Source of the DNA: Metaruminococcus_A sp003150405
GTDB lineage: Bacteria > Bacillota > Clostridia > Oscillospirales > Ruminococcaceae
Direction: 5' to 3'
Length of the DNA: 60,397 nucleotides
NCBI GenBank assembly: GCA_902489745.1
Contig: CABUBB010000010.1
Coordinates: forward strand, 1 to 60,397
In this document: piece by piece, positions 24,764 through 34,042 of the stretch
Layout of the letters: each line of letters starts with the position of its first letter
Position numbering within the stretch: the first letter of the stretch is position 1
Notes under the pieces: model-generated
What the model saw: only the letters and a program-made list of their open reading frames with translations
What the model was told of the DNA's origin: nothing
Databases searched by the model: none
Made by a program: the position numbers and the translations under genes

Positions 24764-25951
24764 CTATTCCAACGCCGAATACAGCGCGGGCAGCAGCCGG
24801 GGAATGGGGTCGAATTTCCCCGGAATCATCTGAGTCATAAAGACTGCTGCCATATCCTCTGCCGGGTCAATGCAGAACCAGGTTTCCGCCATACCGGACC
24901 AGCCGTATTCGCCGACAGAACCGTTGTGCCCGCCGCAGGCCGGATTCATCATGGTGCGCACGCCAAGACCGTATCCGTACCCCAGTGCACCTTGTTTAAA
25001 ATAGCTTAGTTGATGGTCATTTAGTTGATTAGCCGCCATCAGTTCCAGTGTTTTACGGCCCAAAATACGCTCGCCGTTTAAGGTTCCTCCGTTTAACAGC
25101 ATACGGCAGAAGCGAGCGTAATCACCCAGCGTAGAGAGCATGCCACCCCCGCCCGATTCCAGCAGCTTTGGCTCAAATAGGCCGCTGGTATATCCTTCTG
25201 CGGGCTGCAGGCTTCCATCGTCTGCAATACAGTAAATGTTGGCGAGCCGCTCCGCTTTGCTACGCGGAACCCAGAAGCCGGTATCCTCCATTCCAAGCGG
25301 CTCAAAGAGCTCCTCTTTTAAAAATTCGCCAAAGGTTTTACCGGTCAGCGCACAAATCAGCGCGCCTAAAACATCATGCGAATAGCCGTACAGCCATTTT
25401 TCACCGGGATGGAATGCAAGCCCTACCCGTCTTGCAACCAATTTCGCTACCTCCAAGGTTCCTTTTCCCTCTATAGCAGAGCTGCGCATTAGAGCACCCA
25501 TTTCCTCGGCGGCAGGACCGCTGTCCTCCATCCAGGCAAGGCCGGAGGTCATGGTAAACAAGTGGCGGATGGTGATGGGCGTTTTTGGAGTCTCGTAATA
25601 CTTGTTCCCCGCTTTGTCCAGAAGCACCACCTTTTGCTCCGCAAATTCCGGAATATAAGCCGAGAGCGGATCGTTTAAGGAAAACAGGCCGCGCTCATAC
25701 AACATTAATGCAGCGACCACGGTAATGGGCTTGCTCATGGAGTAAATACGGAAAATGGTATCATCCGCAATGGGCTTTTTCTCTGCAAGATCGGCAAAGC
25801 CAAAATTTTTTCGGTACTCAGAACCACTGCAGGTGATATACATCGAGCATCCTGCAACCTTTTTCTCTCTGACATAACGGTTGAGAAGCTGGGTTACATG
25901 CTCCAGTGCGTTTGGGTTCAGCCCCTGGTTGGCGTGATGAATGGTTGGCAT
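24764..25951 (-). CDS. Beta-lactamase-family serine hydrolase (class C/esterase type)
   Basis: A 395-residue enzyme of the penicillin-binding-like fold. The nucleophile motif is S71-M-S-K74 and a YGYSHDVLG tyrosine motif lies near residue 190; NPACGGHNGSVGEYGWSG near the C-terminus replaces KTG, as in EstB-type esterases. There is no signal peptide, so it acts in the cytoplasm. The start at 25951 follows GGGAGGG. It is monocistronic. An esterase or amidase on small molecules is more likely than antibiotic hydrolysis. Confidence 0.9.
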   Translation of the reverse strand: MPTIHHANQGLNPNALEHVTQLLNRYVREKKVAGCSMYITCSGSEYRKNFGFADLAEKKPIADDTIFRIYSMSKPITVVAALMLYERGLFSLNDPLSAYIPEFAEQKVVLLDKAGNKYYETPKTPITIRHLFTMTSGLAWMEDSGPAAEEMGALMRSSAIEGKGTLEVAKLVARRVGLAFHPGEKWLYGYSHDVLGALICALTGKTFGEFLKEELFEPLGMEDTGFWVPRSKAERLANIYCIADDGSLQPAEGYTSGLFEPKLLESGGGGMLSTLGDYARFCRMLLNGGTLNGERILGRKTLELMAANQLNDHQLSYFKQGALGYGYGLGVRTMMNPACGGHNGSVGEYGWSGMAETWFCIDPAEDMAAVFMTQMIPGKFDPIPRLLPALYSALE

Positions 25952-26011
25952 GACAATCCCTCCCGGCATTTTTCTCTATCCTAGCACAAAAAAAGGCCGG
26001 ATGCAAACACG

Positions 26012-26054
26012 CTCTAAAAAGCGGCGTCCGGCAGTTAAACTGCCGGACGCCGCT
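26012..26054 (-). terminator. Terminator after the rhamnosidase
   Basis: A 16-bp perfect stem (GCGGCGTCCGGCAGTT and its complement, 26021-26053) with a one-base centre is followed on the minus strand by TTTTTAGAG. It lies about 90 nt after the rhamnosidase stop codon. Confidence 0.85.
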
Positions 26055-26143
26055 GCATCCAAAAAATGTGCTGGGAATAACAACCAGCAAAAGTTTAAAA
26101 AGATTCTCCATTGCTCAAGTCTGTTGTACGGCAAAAAGCATGG

Positions 26144-28825
26144 TTATTCCGCCGGAGCTGCTACCAGGACGTAATTCCCCTTATGCAAATCCATTCCGTT
26201 TGTGTCCGAAGCAGGTGCACCGTTGACCGATACAAGCCGGAAGCCCTGCGGCGTTACAAAACGCGCACTGCAATCGAACGGAACCTTTACTTCAAAGCGG
26301 ACATTGTCACCCTCATACGCCCAACCAATGCGGTATATTCCCGAAGCAGAGCGGTATTCGCAGGAAACATGCTCCAGCCGCCGATCCGGCACCGGGGCAA
26401 GCAGCGCCTTTTTAAAGCCAACGCCGCTTTCGTCCGGTGCAATGCCGCAAACGGTGCGGTAAACCCACTCCGCCACCGCGCCGTAGGCGTAATGGTTGAG
26501 GCTGTTCATACCGGTGCCGCTGATTTTTCCATTTGGTAGCACAGAATTCCAACGCTCCCAAATAGTAGTAGCGCCCATATTGACCTCGTACAGCCAACCG
26601 GGATAATCCTCCTGAAACAAAAGGTCGTATGCATCTTTGGTAAGCCCCGCCTTGGTCAATGCCTTGCAGAGGTAAGCCGTGCCTACGAAGCCGGTATCAA
26701 GGTGCATGCCCCGCTCTTCCAGCTTGCGGTGCAATTCCCGCGCCGCTCTTTCCCGAAACGGTTCGGGGATAACGTCAAAATAAAGTCCCAACACCAGTGC
26801 GGTCTGGGTATCAATGGCAAGTCGGCCAGTGGCGGTGAGGTACTCCGCGCGGATTGCCGCACGGACTTCATCCGCAATTTTAGCATAGTAAGCGGCGTCC
26901 GCCTCTTTGCCGAGAAGTTTGGCTGCTTTGGCAGTAAGTTCGGAAGAATACAGATAATAGACCGAAGCAACATAGTAAGGATCGGTCCGTCCAAACCGGC
27001 TTTCCGGATCGGGATTATCCAGCGCAAGCCAATCGGCAAAATGGAAGCCGACCGTCCACAGGCGCTTTCCGTCACAGTGGGTTTCATCCATATAAATGAT
27101 AAAGTCGACCCATCGCTTCATATTTTCATACTGCTCCGAGAGCAACACTCGGTCGCCGTAAAACTGGTACAGCGTCCAAGGGATGATGGTTGCCGCGTCG
27201 CCCCAGGCGCAGGAACCGGCTTCACCCCAGGAAGAATCGGTAAATACAGGATCGGGCTGGCCCAGGCTCCTGCGCACCACTGAAAGGACATCCGGGACAA
27301 CATAAGGCACGGCGCCTAGATTCTCACGCTGTTCGTAAAGCATATCCCGCAGGTACTTGCGGTAAAATCCGGCGGTATCCATGTGGTAGCAGGCCGTTGC
27401 GCAGAACACCTGTGCATCTCCGGTCCAGCCGAGGCGTTCATCCCGCTGCGGACAGTCGGTTGGAATGTCAAGGAAATTGCCTTTTTGACCCCACAGGGTA
27501 TTTTCCAGCAGACGGTTGAGCTTTGGATCAGAGGTTTCTATGGTACCAGTACGCTGCAGGCTGGAGTAAATGGCACAGGCCTCAAACCGGTAAGAAGCCA
27601 GATTTTGCTCAGTCAGCTCTATCCCGCTGACCTTGACATAACGAAATCCATAGAAGGTAAAATGGGGGCGCACATGCTCGACTTTTCCACCCGAATAATG
27701 GGTGAATTCCGCACGCGCCGTCCGGAGATTCTCACGGTAAAAACAGCCGTCCTGCAAAATCTCTCCATACTGTAAAAACACCTGAACGCCCTTTGGTACT
27801 GCACAGTCAAACTCTACCCAGCCAGTGAGCTCCTGCCCGAAATCCAGCACCTGTTCCCCTGCTGGAGTGCGTATGAGCTTTGGCTGGAACCGCTCGTGAA
27901 TGCACAGGGGCGGGCTCATGCGTTCCACAATTTCTCCCTGCGGCGGATCAGCCGGAAAAGCCGGAACCGCTTTCTGTACCGCTTCTGCCGACAGTTCACT
28001 TCCGTTCCAGACCGAAACTGCGGCATCATAAACCTCTCCGTCATAAATATTGCTGCTCTGCACCGGCCCCTGGAAGCAGCTCCAGTCCTCTCCTGTGCGA
28101 ATACGCTGGATTTGTCCATCCTTAGTTGTAACGACAAGCTCTGCAGAAAGGAGGAACTGATCGCCATAAATGCTCTCTTCCTGTGCATCGTTCAAATAGC
28201 AGAAACGGCCTTTGTACCAACCGTTGCCAAGCATAACCGCCAACGTATTGCTGCCGCTGCGGAGCAGGTCGGCTGCATCATAGGTCTGGTACTGAATCCA
28301 ATAGCGGTAGTCGTTGTAAAACGGGGCGAGAACCTCCTCGCCGACCTTACCACCATTGAGATATGCTTCATACAGGCCCAGTCCCACCAGATAAAGCCGC
28401 GCCGAGGCAATTTCCTCCAATGGGCAGGACAGATCAAAACTACTGTAAAACACCGGGTGAGAACCCTCCTGAAAAGGGGAAGTGATCCACGGGAGATCCC
28501 ACACCTGTTCCTTACGTCCGCCTTCGAACCAGGCTAGGGCGCTTGTTGCACTATCGCCGTCATCCGCCTGCGCCGTCACCGTCCAGTAATAGCGCTTGCC
28601 GCCTTCCAGCGCGAGTCCAGGCGTAAAACCAAGGCCGGATATGTCCGCCCGCAGGCCGCTGTCATACAAAACATGGGACATGTCCGGTGTATCTGACACA
28701 CGGATCTGCGCTGCTTTTAAAAAGGAACCGGTACTTTCTTCCACCTGAAAGGTAAATGTTGGATTTCGGAGGTCAAACCCCAGAGGAGATGTCATGTGAT
28801 TGGCCTTCATTTCGGTAATTTTCAT
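26144..28825 (-). CDS. GH78 alpha-L-rhamnosidase
   Basis: An 893-residue cytoplasmic enzyme that removes terminal L-rhamnose from plant glycosides or pectin fragments. Fibronectin-like and beta-sandwich domains occupy the first 340 residues (PTFTFQVEESTGSF, YYWTVTAQADDG, LYLVGLGLYEAYLNG). The (alpha/alpha)6 barrel follows with the family hallmark DIPTDCPQRDERLGWTGDAQ, including the general acid Glu region, then GEAGSCAWGDAATIIPW and MNSLNHYAYGAVAEW. A C-terminal beta domain closes it. The start is ATG 28825 behind GAAAGG. It is unlinked to transport genes and stands between a terminator and an XRE regulator transcribed the other way. Confidence 0.95.
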   Translation of the reverse strand: MKITEMKANHMTSPLGFDLRNPTFTFQVEESTGSFLKAAQIRVSDTPDMSHVLYDSGLRADISGLGFTPGLALEGGKRYYWTVTAQADDGDSATSALAWFEGGRKEQVWDLPWITSPFQEGSHPVFYSSFDLSCPLEEIASARLYLVGLGLYEAYLNGGKVGEEVLAPFYNDYRYWIQYQTYDAADLLRSGSNTLAVMLGNGWYKGRFCYLNDAQEESIYGDQFLLSAELVVTTKDGQIQRIRTGEDWSCFQGPVQSSNIYDGEVYDAAVSVWNGSELSAEAVQKAVPAFPADPPQGEIVERMSPPLCIHERFQPKLIRTPAGEQVLDFGQELTGWVEFDCAVPKGVQVFLQYGEILQDGCFYRENLRTARAEFTHYSGGKVEHVRPHFTFYGFRYVKVSGIELTEQNLASYRFEACAIYSSLQRTGTIETSDPKLNRLLENTLWGQKGNFLDIPTDCPQRDERLGWTGDAQVFCATACYHMDTAGFYRKYLRDMLYEQRENLGAVPYVVPDVLSVVRRSLGQPDPVFTDSSWGEAGSCAWGDAATIIPWTLYQFYGDRVLLSEQYENMKRWVDFIIYMDETHCDGKRLWTVGFHFADWLALDNPDPESRFGRTDPYYVASVYYLYSSELTAKAAKLLGKEADAAYYAKIADEVRAAIRAEYLTATGRLAIDTQTALVLGLYFDVIPEPFRERAARELHRKLEERGMHLDTGFVGTAYLCKALTKAGLTKDAYDLLFQEDYPGWLYEVNMGATTIWERWNSVLPNGKISGTGMNSLNHYAYGAVAEWVYRTVCGIAPDESGVGFKKALLAPVPDRRLEHVSCEYRSASGIYRIGWAYEGDNVRFEVKVPFDCSARFVTPQGFRLVSVNGAPASDTNGMDLHKGNYVLVAAPAE

Positions 28826-29199
28826 TTTCAACCAACCTTTCGCCGCATTATCCTAAGAGCAGTGCTGTTCTTCTGCTCAAAGTGTAGCACAAACCGGCCA
28901 ATAATTCCATCGCCTTGTTCAAAATTGCAAGAAACGATGGTTTCGCTGCAAAAACCGTTGTAGTTTTACACGGTGCCGCAGACAAATTCCACCTCATTTC
29001 AGCGAACCTGTGCCGATGGAATACAGAGCTATCCACTTGGATAACGCCGGACTGGCCACAATCCAGTCTAGTATACAATTCAACAAAAGCGGTAAAACTG
29101 TAAAAAGAATGTCGTTTTTTGGGTACAAGCCTATAGATTGGTCTGGCGCAATAAATTTGGCTCATTTATAATAGAGATAACATCAAGGGGGTAATGAAT
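28826..29199. other. Divergent promoter region between rhamnosidase and XRE regulator
   Basis: No gene. A plus-strand TATAAT (29167-29172) lies 28 bp before the XRE start, without a good -35. Minus-strand TACACT near 28880 could serve the rhamnosidase. The small regulator may control both directions. Confidence 0.45.
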
Positions 29200-29430
29200 A
29201 TGACAAATGGAGAAATCATTGGAGCAAATATTCGGAAACACCGAATCGCCGAAGGCTGGTCACAGGAAGCATTAGCAGGCGAGCTTGGAATGAATCCCTC
29301 GCACCTGCGCACCCTGGAAAAAGGTGCGGGCAACCCCACCCTGTCAACTCTAGAACGAATTGCAGACATGCTGGGCATTGAAGTCAGTGTTTTGTTCGAG
29401 GGGGCAAACGCCTCTGATGATTCCCAATAA
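29200..29430 (+). CDS. Small XRE-family HTH regulator
   Basis: A 76-residue protein that is almost only a Cro/C1-type helix-turn-helix (IGANIRKHRIAEGWSQEALAGELGMNPSHLRTLEKGAGNPTLSTLERIADMLGIEVSVLF). The start at 29200 is preferred over 29194 because AAGGGGG needs about 8 nt of spacing. It is divergent from the GH78 gene. There is no toxin or phage gene beside it. Confidence 0.88.
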   Translation: MTNGEIIGANIRKHRIAEGWSQEALAGELGMNPSHLRTLEKGAGNPTLSTLERIADMLGIEVSVLFEGANASDDSQ

Positions 29431-29508
29431 TCGACATGCCTCCTCCCATAGCTGAATAAAATCAAGGCCCTGTAAATTTACAGAGCCAAATAACAAAATT
29501 TAGAAAAA

Positions 29509-29545
29509 ATACCCTCCAAAAGAATTAATTTCTTCGGGGGGTGTT
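29509..29545. terminator. Terminator-like hairpin between XRE and HD genes
   Basis: ACCCTCCAAAAGAA pairs with TTTCTTCGGGGGGT around TTAA. A second weaker palindrome (CTGTAAATTTACAG) lies at about 29470-29484. Genes converge here, so it may serve both. Confidence 0.55.
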
Positions 29546-29564
29546 GATTTATGCAAGAACACAC

Positions 29565-30038
29565 TCATCTAGTATCGTTCATTTCAAATTCTGCCAGCAG
29601 ATTACAATACCGTTCCATTTCCTGCTGTGCTATGGGAAACGCAGTATTGTACAAGCAGTGATCCATGACATCTGCATCTTTCAATAATTCGTCATATGGT
29701 TCGTGAATATGGCTTTTATCGCTGTGTCTTGAAATAGCGGTAACAACTATTTTAATTTCGTCATTGCTGTATAATCTCATTGCCTTCAGGAGCATTTCTG
29801 CTTGTTCCGCACCCTTTGTTGCATGATTATCGCTGGTACCGCCGGACATATAAAAGATATCGTGAAGCATTCCGCAGGTTGCAGCAAGTTCAGCATTCAA
29901 ATTCCGTTTCATCGCCAACAACGTACAAAATCGTGCAACGCCATACATGTGAGAAATATACATACGGATATGCTCTGATTTCCCCTTCAAAATAATCTGA
30001 TCAATCTCATTGCGTAATATTTCAAGCCGATTTTCCAT
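29565..30038 (-). CDS. HD-domain phosphohydrolase
   Basis: A 157-residue protein with the HD metal-binding pattern in order: SHMYGVARFC (H), CGMLHDIFY (HD), HATKGAEQ (H), AISRHSDK (H), LLKDADVMDH (D). This is a small stand-alone HD hydrolase acting on nucleotides or phosphoesters; the substrate is unknown. The start follows GAGG. It is 73 nt downstream of the TPR-SUFU gene on the same strand and may be its co-transcribed neighbour. Confidence 0.88.
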   Translation of the reverse strand: MENRLEILRNEIDQIILKGKSEHIRMYISHMYGVARFCTLLAMKRNLNAELAATCGMLHDIFYMSGGTSDNHATKGAEQAEMLLKAMRLYSNDEIKIVVTAISRHSDKSHIHEPYDELLKDADVMDHCLYNTAFPIAQQEMERYCNLLAEFEMNDTR

Positions 30039-30111
30039 AGATTACAACCTCACGAAATTTCAAGAAAGAAAAGTCCTTGTGCGGCGGTGGCAATTTATAG
30101 GCCCTTGTTTT

Positions 30112-31476
30112 TTATTCAATTTCCGGGTCAAATTCCACCTGCCGGAAAGCACCGTGCTGATCCCGCAGGTAAGCGGTGCCATAGGGGGCGCGAAGCAGCG
30201 GAATTATTTCCGGGTCGTAATTGCAGACGGTATTCAGCGCGTAAACACCGCTGTGATCCGGGTTCGCCATATATTCCTCACTTTCGTCTCCGGCGGTAAA
30301 ACGCCAACCGCTGTCCGGAAAGTCTCCGTCCGGCTCCTCCCGGTACATATACCCTACCTTGCAGCCGTCCACCAGGATACGGTCGGTTGCAATGCAGCCC
30401 TCCGGCCCTTCCCAGCGTTCAAGCAACGGCTTAATCTCCTCTGCCGCATGGGTAAACTGCTTTACCGATTCAAAGCCGCAGGCGTTTGGACGGTTTAAAT
30501 CCACAACCCCAATTTGGATATTCTGCATTCGGTCGAGCAACGCTTCGGCGCCATTTTGTATTTTGAAGTCCATTTCCTGTTCATAGAGCGGGATGATCTG
30601 GTAAAAGTTGATTTCATCCCCGTCCGGCAGCGGACAGACCGAAGCCGCCTCTCCGAAGCCACCTGGGGATACCAGCATGACACCGGAAAGATAGGTATTT
30701 TCTGCAAACGGGCCGCCGTTTGGAACGGTATGTCCCCAGCCAAGCCAGGAATCCTCCTCTCCCGGCAGCCGCGCCAGGATTTTAAGCCATCGCAGCGGCC
30801 AGTACCACCGCTCGTCCTGCCCCTGGATTTCCCAATCCGGCGGCAGACAGATGAGCATTTCTGCCCGGTCGAGCTTTTTATCCCGCAGCTCTTCCGGGAT
30901 GTTCATACGGTGCGCACCCATCCCCATGGTGACAAGGGTGTAGTAATTGCGCTCCGAGGTTGGTTCCACAATGGCAATGTCCACATGGATATCCGGAGAA
31001 GCAATTTCATGAAACACGTTGGAAAAATGACCAAAGTGCTGTTCAATATGGGCTTCAACCGCTTCAATTTCCGCATCGGTATAAAGTTCCGGAGCAAAAT
31101 CCACCTGAGCTTGTCCCGCTTTGCGCTCCATTTCTTCCCGGCACAAACCAAGAAACATTGGGGCGTCTTGGTCTTTCGGGTCCAATTGCTGTGCACGTTC
31201 AAAGTACGGAATCGCTTCCTCCTCTCGATCCAGATAATAATAAGCATATCCCATACGGAAATGCCACAAAGGATCCTCCTTTCCCTGTTCCTCAACGATC
31301 CGAAGCTGCTCTATGGCACCTTTCATATCGCCCGCATTGTTAAGCGCCCGCGCAAGATGCATCCGAAGTTCGTAATCCCATTCGGCTTCGGGGATGGCAT
31401 AAATTGTATCAATAATTTTCTGGAATTCGTCATCTTCATGCCATTTTTGAAGTTGTGCGAGTAAATCCTGTGTCAT
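30112..31476 (-). CDS. TPR - suppressor-of-fused - Imm33 (DUF2185) domain protein
   Basis: A 454-residue cytoplasmic protein with three parts. TPR repeats fill about 1-130 (LRMHLARALNNAGDMKGAIEQL; DPLWHFRMGYAYYYLDREEEAIPYFERAQ). A SUFU domain spans about 145-320 (VEAHIEQHFGHFSNVFHE..., NYYTLVTMGMGAHRMNIP, YLSGVMLVSP). A DUF2185/Imm33 domain ends the protein (about 365-450: ILVDGCKVGYMYREEPDGDFPDSGWRF, HSGVYALNTVCNYD). The start at 31476 follows GGAGGTG. SUFU and Imm33 are both known as immunity modules beside polymorphic toxins, yet no toxin is encoded here. It may be an orphan immunity protein. Confidence 0.9.
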   Translation of the reverse strand: MTQDLLAQLQKWHEDDEFQKIIDTIYAIPEAEWDYELRMHLARALNNAGDMKGAIEQLRIVEEQGKEDPLWHFRMGYAYYYLDREEEAIPYFERAQQLDPKDQDAPMFLGLCREEMERKAGQAQVDFAPELYTDAEIEAVEAHIEQHFGHFSNVFHEIASPDIHVDIAIVEPTSERNYYTLVTMGMGAHRMNIPEELRDKKLDRAEMLICLPPDWEIQGQDERWYWPLRWLKILARLPGEEDSWLGWGHTVPNGGPFAENTYLSGVMLVSPGGFGEAASVCPLPDGDEINFYQIIPLYEQEMDFKIQNGAEALLDRMQNIQIGVVDLNRPNACGFESVKQFTHAAEEIKPLLERWEGPEGCIATDRILVDGCKVGYMYREEPDGDFPDSGWRFTAGDESEEYMANPDHSGVYALNTVCNYDPEIIPLLRAPYGTAYLRDQHGAFRQVEFDPEIE

Positions 31477-31534
31477 TGGAGAACACCTCCTTTTTTCACA
31501 GTATAACATATCCCCAAGCAGGAAGCTATTAAAA

Positions 31535-31580
31535 AATAACGAACAAGAGCCGACGGAAACCCGCCGACTCTTTTCAGGTT
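31535..31580 (-). terminator. Terminator after the small membrane protein
   Basis: A stem around 31546-31578 (AAGAGCCGACGG side with two G-T pairs) is followed on the minus strand by GTTCGTTATTTTTTAA. It overlaps the stop codon of the 43-residue gene. Confidence 0.65.
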
Positions 31581-31705
31581 TTCTTCTCAACGGCTTCGTC
31601 CGGCAGATCTGCCCGGTAACGTGCGGCCAGCTTCTGCATGCACCTGCGTACAGCAAACAGCAGGACCATCAGCGCCGTTATACAGAGGATCACCACAAAC
31701 AGCAT
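31574..31705 (-). CDS. Small single-pass membrane protein, 43 residues
   Basis: The frame reads MLFVVILCITALMVLLFAV followed by a basic turn RRCMQKLAARYR and an acidic/basic tail ending VEKKT. A GGGGGAATCCAAT site precedes the ATG and a terminator overlaps the stop codon, which supports expression. I recognise no family. It lies between the lipase and the TPR-SUFU genes on the same strand. Confidence 0.6.
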   Translation of the reverse strand: MLFVVILCITALMVLLFAVRRCMQKLAARYRADLPDEAVEKKT

Positions 31706-31855
31706 ATTGGATTCCCCCTGCTTTATGTTATGCCGCAGGGAAAAATCGGTACACGATAATGCAGCCAGCAGTTACATCCAGCTTGTTGTCAAAAAGCGCC
31801 TGCCGGCAGAGCCGCCGCCTCCAACATTTGACCAACATTGGGAATTCTCCAATGA

Positions 31856-32557
31856 TTACCAAGCCTCCGGTGAAACACCAGGCGGCAGCAGCCGCAGAAA
31901 CAAAGACGAATAATACCTCTGCTGGCGGTGCTGTTCAAAGGACACCAAACAGGGCAGACGCGGCGCACCGACGTGCAGCTTGGCGCCAACATGCCGGTAT
32001 CCCCATAGAGCAAAGGGAACTTTGGTGACAATATCGTTTCCGTTTTCCACCCGGAGGGTTTTAAACACCCGGCTGTTATAAGATTTTTGAAATGCGCGGT
32101 TGCCAATCCTGGGGCAGCCAAATACAATCACCTCGATGTCGCGGTCGGGGAAGTTGTACTGCAAATCCACCGCACAGAGGACGGACAGCGCCGCTCCGTA
32201 GGAATGGCCGCAGATATGAATTCGCCGTATCTCCGGCGTAACCATATTCAGCAGGCGGTTTCGAACCTGTTTGCTCTTGTAGGCGTTTAAAAAACCGGTA
32301 TGGACGCGAACCTTAGAGCAGGTGTTGCCGTAAGGGATGCATTTTTTCCAAAACATCAGGTTATGGCGCCAGTCCTTAGCGGAATTTGATCCACGAAAGG
32401 TAATGTCTAACAAATCCTCTGTTTTGCGGATGTAACACTGCACTCCGGTTTGATCATCGTCAATTACGGTCATAACGCTGTCGGAAAGCATGGGCTGATC
32501 CTCAAGATAGGCCAGCTCGGCAAGCTCCATTGCGTGAAGAACGTCATTTGTTGTCAT
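31856..32557 (-). CDS. Class 3 lipase-family hydrolase
   Basis: A 233-residue alpha/beta hydrolase with ITFRGSNSAKDWRHNL (oxyanion region), the nucleophile elbow CGHSYG (S119), and FGCPRIGNRAFQKSYN containing the acidic region of the triad. The C-terminal histidine may be in HVGAKLHVG. The start at 32557 follows GAGGTGG; the longer frame to 32662 has no site. There is no signal peptide. The end (LLPPGVSPEAW) differs from typical relatives, which stop near the YYSSL segment, and might reflect a late frameshift. Confidence 0.85.
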   Translation of the reverse strand: MTTNDVLHAMELAELAYLEDQPMLSDSVMTVIDDDQTGVQCYIRKTEDLLDITFRGSNSAKDWRHNLMFWKKCIPYGNTCSKVRVHTGFLNAYKSKQVRNRLLNMVTPEIRRIHICGHSYGAALSVLCAVDLQYNFPDRDIEVIVFGCPRIGNRAFQKSYNSRVFKTLRVENGNDIVTKVPFALWGYRHVGAKLHVGAPRLPCLVSFEQHRQQRYYSSLFLRLLPPGVSPEAW

Positions 32558-32701
32558 TGGAAACCACCTCTCTCCAGTATATGGTGGGGAGGTGGCGTAT
32601 AAGAACCTTTTTTCCGGCCAGAGGAAGCAGCATTTAGAAAGCGCTCCAACAACGATACACATAACAGTATACTGCCGCAGTAAGGCGGATATTGTTTGCG
32701 C

Positions 32702-33709
32702 TTATTTCGGAACGCCGACAGCGCAGGCAAAAATAATCCAGACGGCAAACAGCAATGTTGAGCCATACCCCGCCCAAGCAGCGGGGTGCATGTGAAACTC
32801 ACGTTCTTCCCGCGCCATCCGGCCCGCACGCGACTGCTGAGTGAGTAGGCAGACAATGAGCACCGTAATGTTTATTAACAGCGGAATTGAAGCCGCAAAA
32901 GCCTCCGGCGTATTATTGCGAAGGCCAAACCCCACAAAACTGCCGATAAAGGTGAACAGCAGCACAGCAAATGACGCAAAAAACAGCACCAGCGGCTGAG
33001 CACTAGTGTTCCTCGCCCAGTCATCCCTTTTGTCCGGTAAAAGCTCCTTTTGAGAGCGGTTGCTGATAACCAGGGTGCTGAGGACCAGCTCAATGAGGTA
33101 AGATACCATAAAAAAAGGGACAAACCAGTCAGGCCGCTCCGGGACAAAAGCGCTTCCCAGCAGAAACAAGGTGCACAGATCGCCCGATCCACACCACCAA
33201 ATACGAAGGATGCCGAGCATTCGCCGCATAGCGGGGAGACTGTAATGTAAATCCGGGTCATAGCCCGCAAGGGCGGTAAAATTTCCGCTTTTGATCATAC
33301 AAGAAAAGGTAATAAAGACTAAGCTGTTCATAAAAAGTGCGGGAAACGCCGCGCCAAACAGGGTTCCAATTTCCAATTTTCCTGCAGCCAGCGCGGCAAT
33401 TCCAAGCAGGACCAGCACAAGCCCCGCCAAATAAAGGGTCAGCGACGCCGGGGTGACAGCGCGCACCCTGCGGCCGTTCTGGTACCCGGCAAGCAGATCA
33501 TCCAGCGTAACATTGTAGAGCTTTGCCAGCATCTTGAGGGCGGCGATGTCCGGCTCGGTACGTCCCCGTTCCCAACTGCTGATGGTTTGACGGGTAACCC
33601 CCATGATTTCGCCGAGCATATCCTGGGTATAGCCGTTCTGTTCCCGAAGACGCTTTAAACGTGCACTGAAAGACTCTGGAGATGCGGATTCTGCAGAACC
33701 TTTTTCCAT
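32702..33709 (-). CDS. XRE-family HTH protein with C-terminal membrane domain
   Basis: A 335-residue protein. An N-terminal Cro/C1 helix-turn-helix (about 14-72: LKRLREQNGYTQDMLGEIMGVTRQTISSWERGRTEPDIAALK) is followed by six or so membrane helices (for example LYLAGLVLVLLGIAALAA, VLFFASFAVLLFTFIGSFVGF, ITVLIVCLLTQ). This is a membrane-tethered regulator class common in Firmicutes, with unknown signal. It is divergent from the catalase gene and a similar protein lies at 39677. Confidence 0.88.
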   Translation of the reverse strand: MEKGSAESASPESFSARLKRLREQNGYTQDMLGEIMGVTRQTISSWERGRTEPDIAALKMLAKLYNVTLDDLLAGYQNGRRVRAVTPASLTLYLAGLVLVLLGIAALAAGKLEIGTLFGAAFPALFMNSLVFITFSCMIKSGNFTALAGYDPDLHYSLPAMRRMLGILRIWWCGSGDLCTLFLLGSAFVPERPDWFVPFFMVSYLIELVLSTLVISNRSQKELLPDKRDDWARNTSAQPLVLFFASFAVLLFTFIGSFVGFGLRNNTPEAFAASIPLLINITVLIVCLLTQQSRAGRMAREEREFHMHPAAWAGYGSTLLFAVWIIFACAVGVPK

Positions 33710-34042
33710 TCATAATCCCCTCATTTCCACCGGAGAATACGCCCGGTTTCTTTGATGTTATTGTAGCAAATCGCCTCTTAAATGCCAAGCAAAGTTTTGT
33801 TGCGGCCCGAATGCAGCGAGTTTTCCGGGCATGAAAGGCGGCAGGGAGCAACAGCTTAGTTGAGAAAAGTCCTGACGTTTCCTTTACGCAGGAAAGCTGG
33901 AAAATAAATCTGGGGCACTTCCCAGAAACCATACTTTGAATTGGAACCTTATGCAGCTTTTCTGCATAAAATAATAAATGACCGCCCGTACGCGGCAGCG
34001 TATTCCGGGCGACGCAATTCATGGTACAAAGGAGGCAACAAC
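33710..34042. promoter_or_regulatory. Divergent region before catalase with a 21-bp inverted repeat at 33949-33969
   Basis: No gene. TTATGCAG-N5-CTGCATAA lies 74 bp before the catalase start and overlaps a plausible -10 (TAAAAT, 33966-33971). The symmetry suggests an operator for an oxidative-stress regulator; it is not a match to the PerR consensus I know. Nothing else is recognisable. Confidence 0.5.

Noticed and set aside
26021..26053. Near-perfect 33-bp palindrome as a mobile-element end
   Set aside because: It has a minus-strand T-run, lies just behind the rhamnosidase, and no second copy or transposase exists. It is a terminator.
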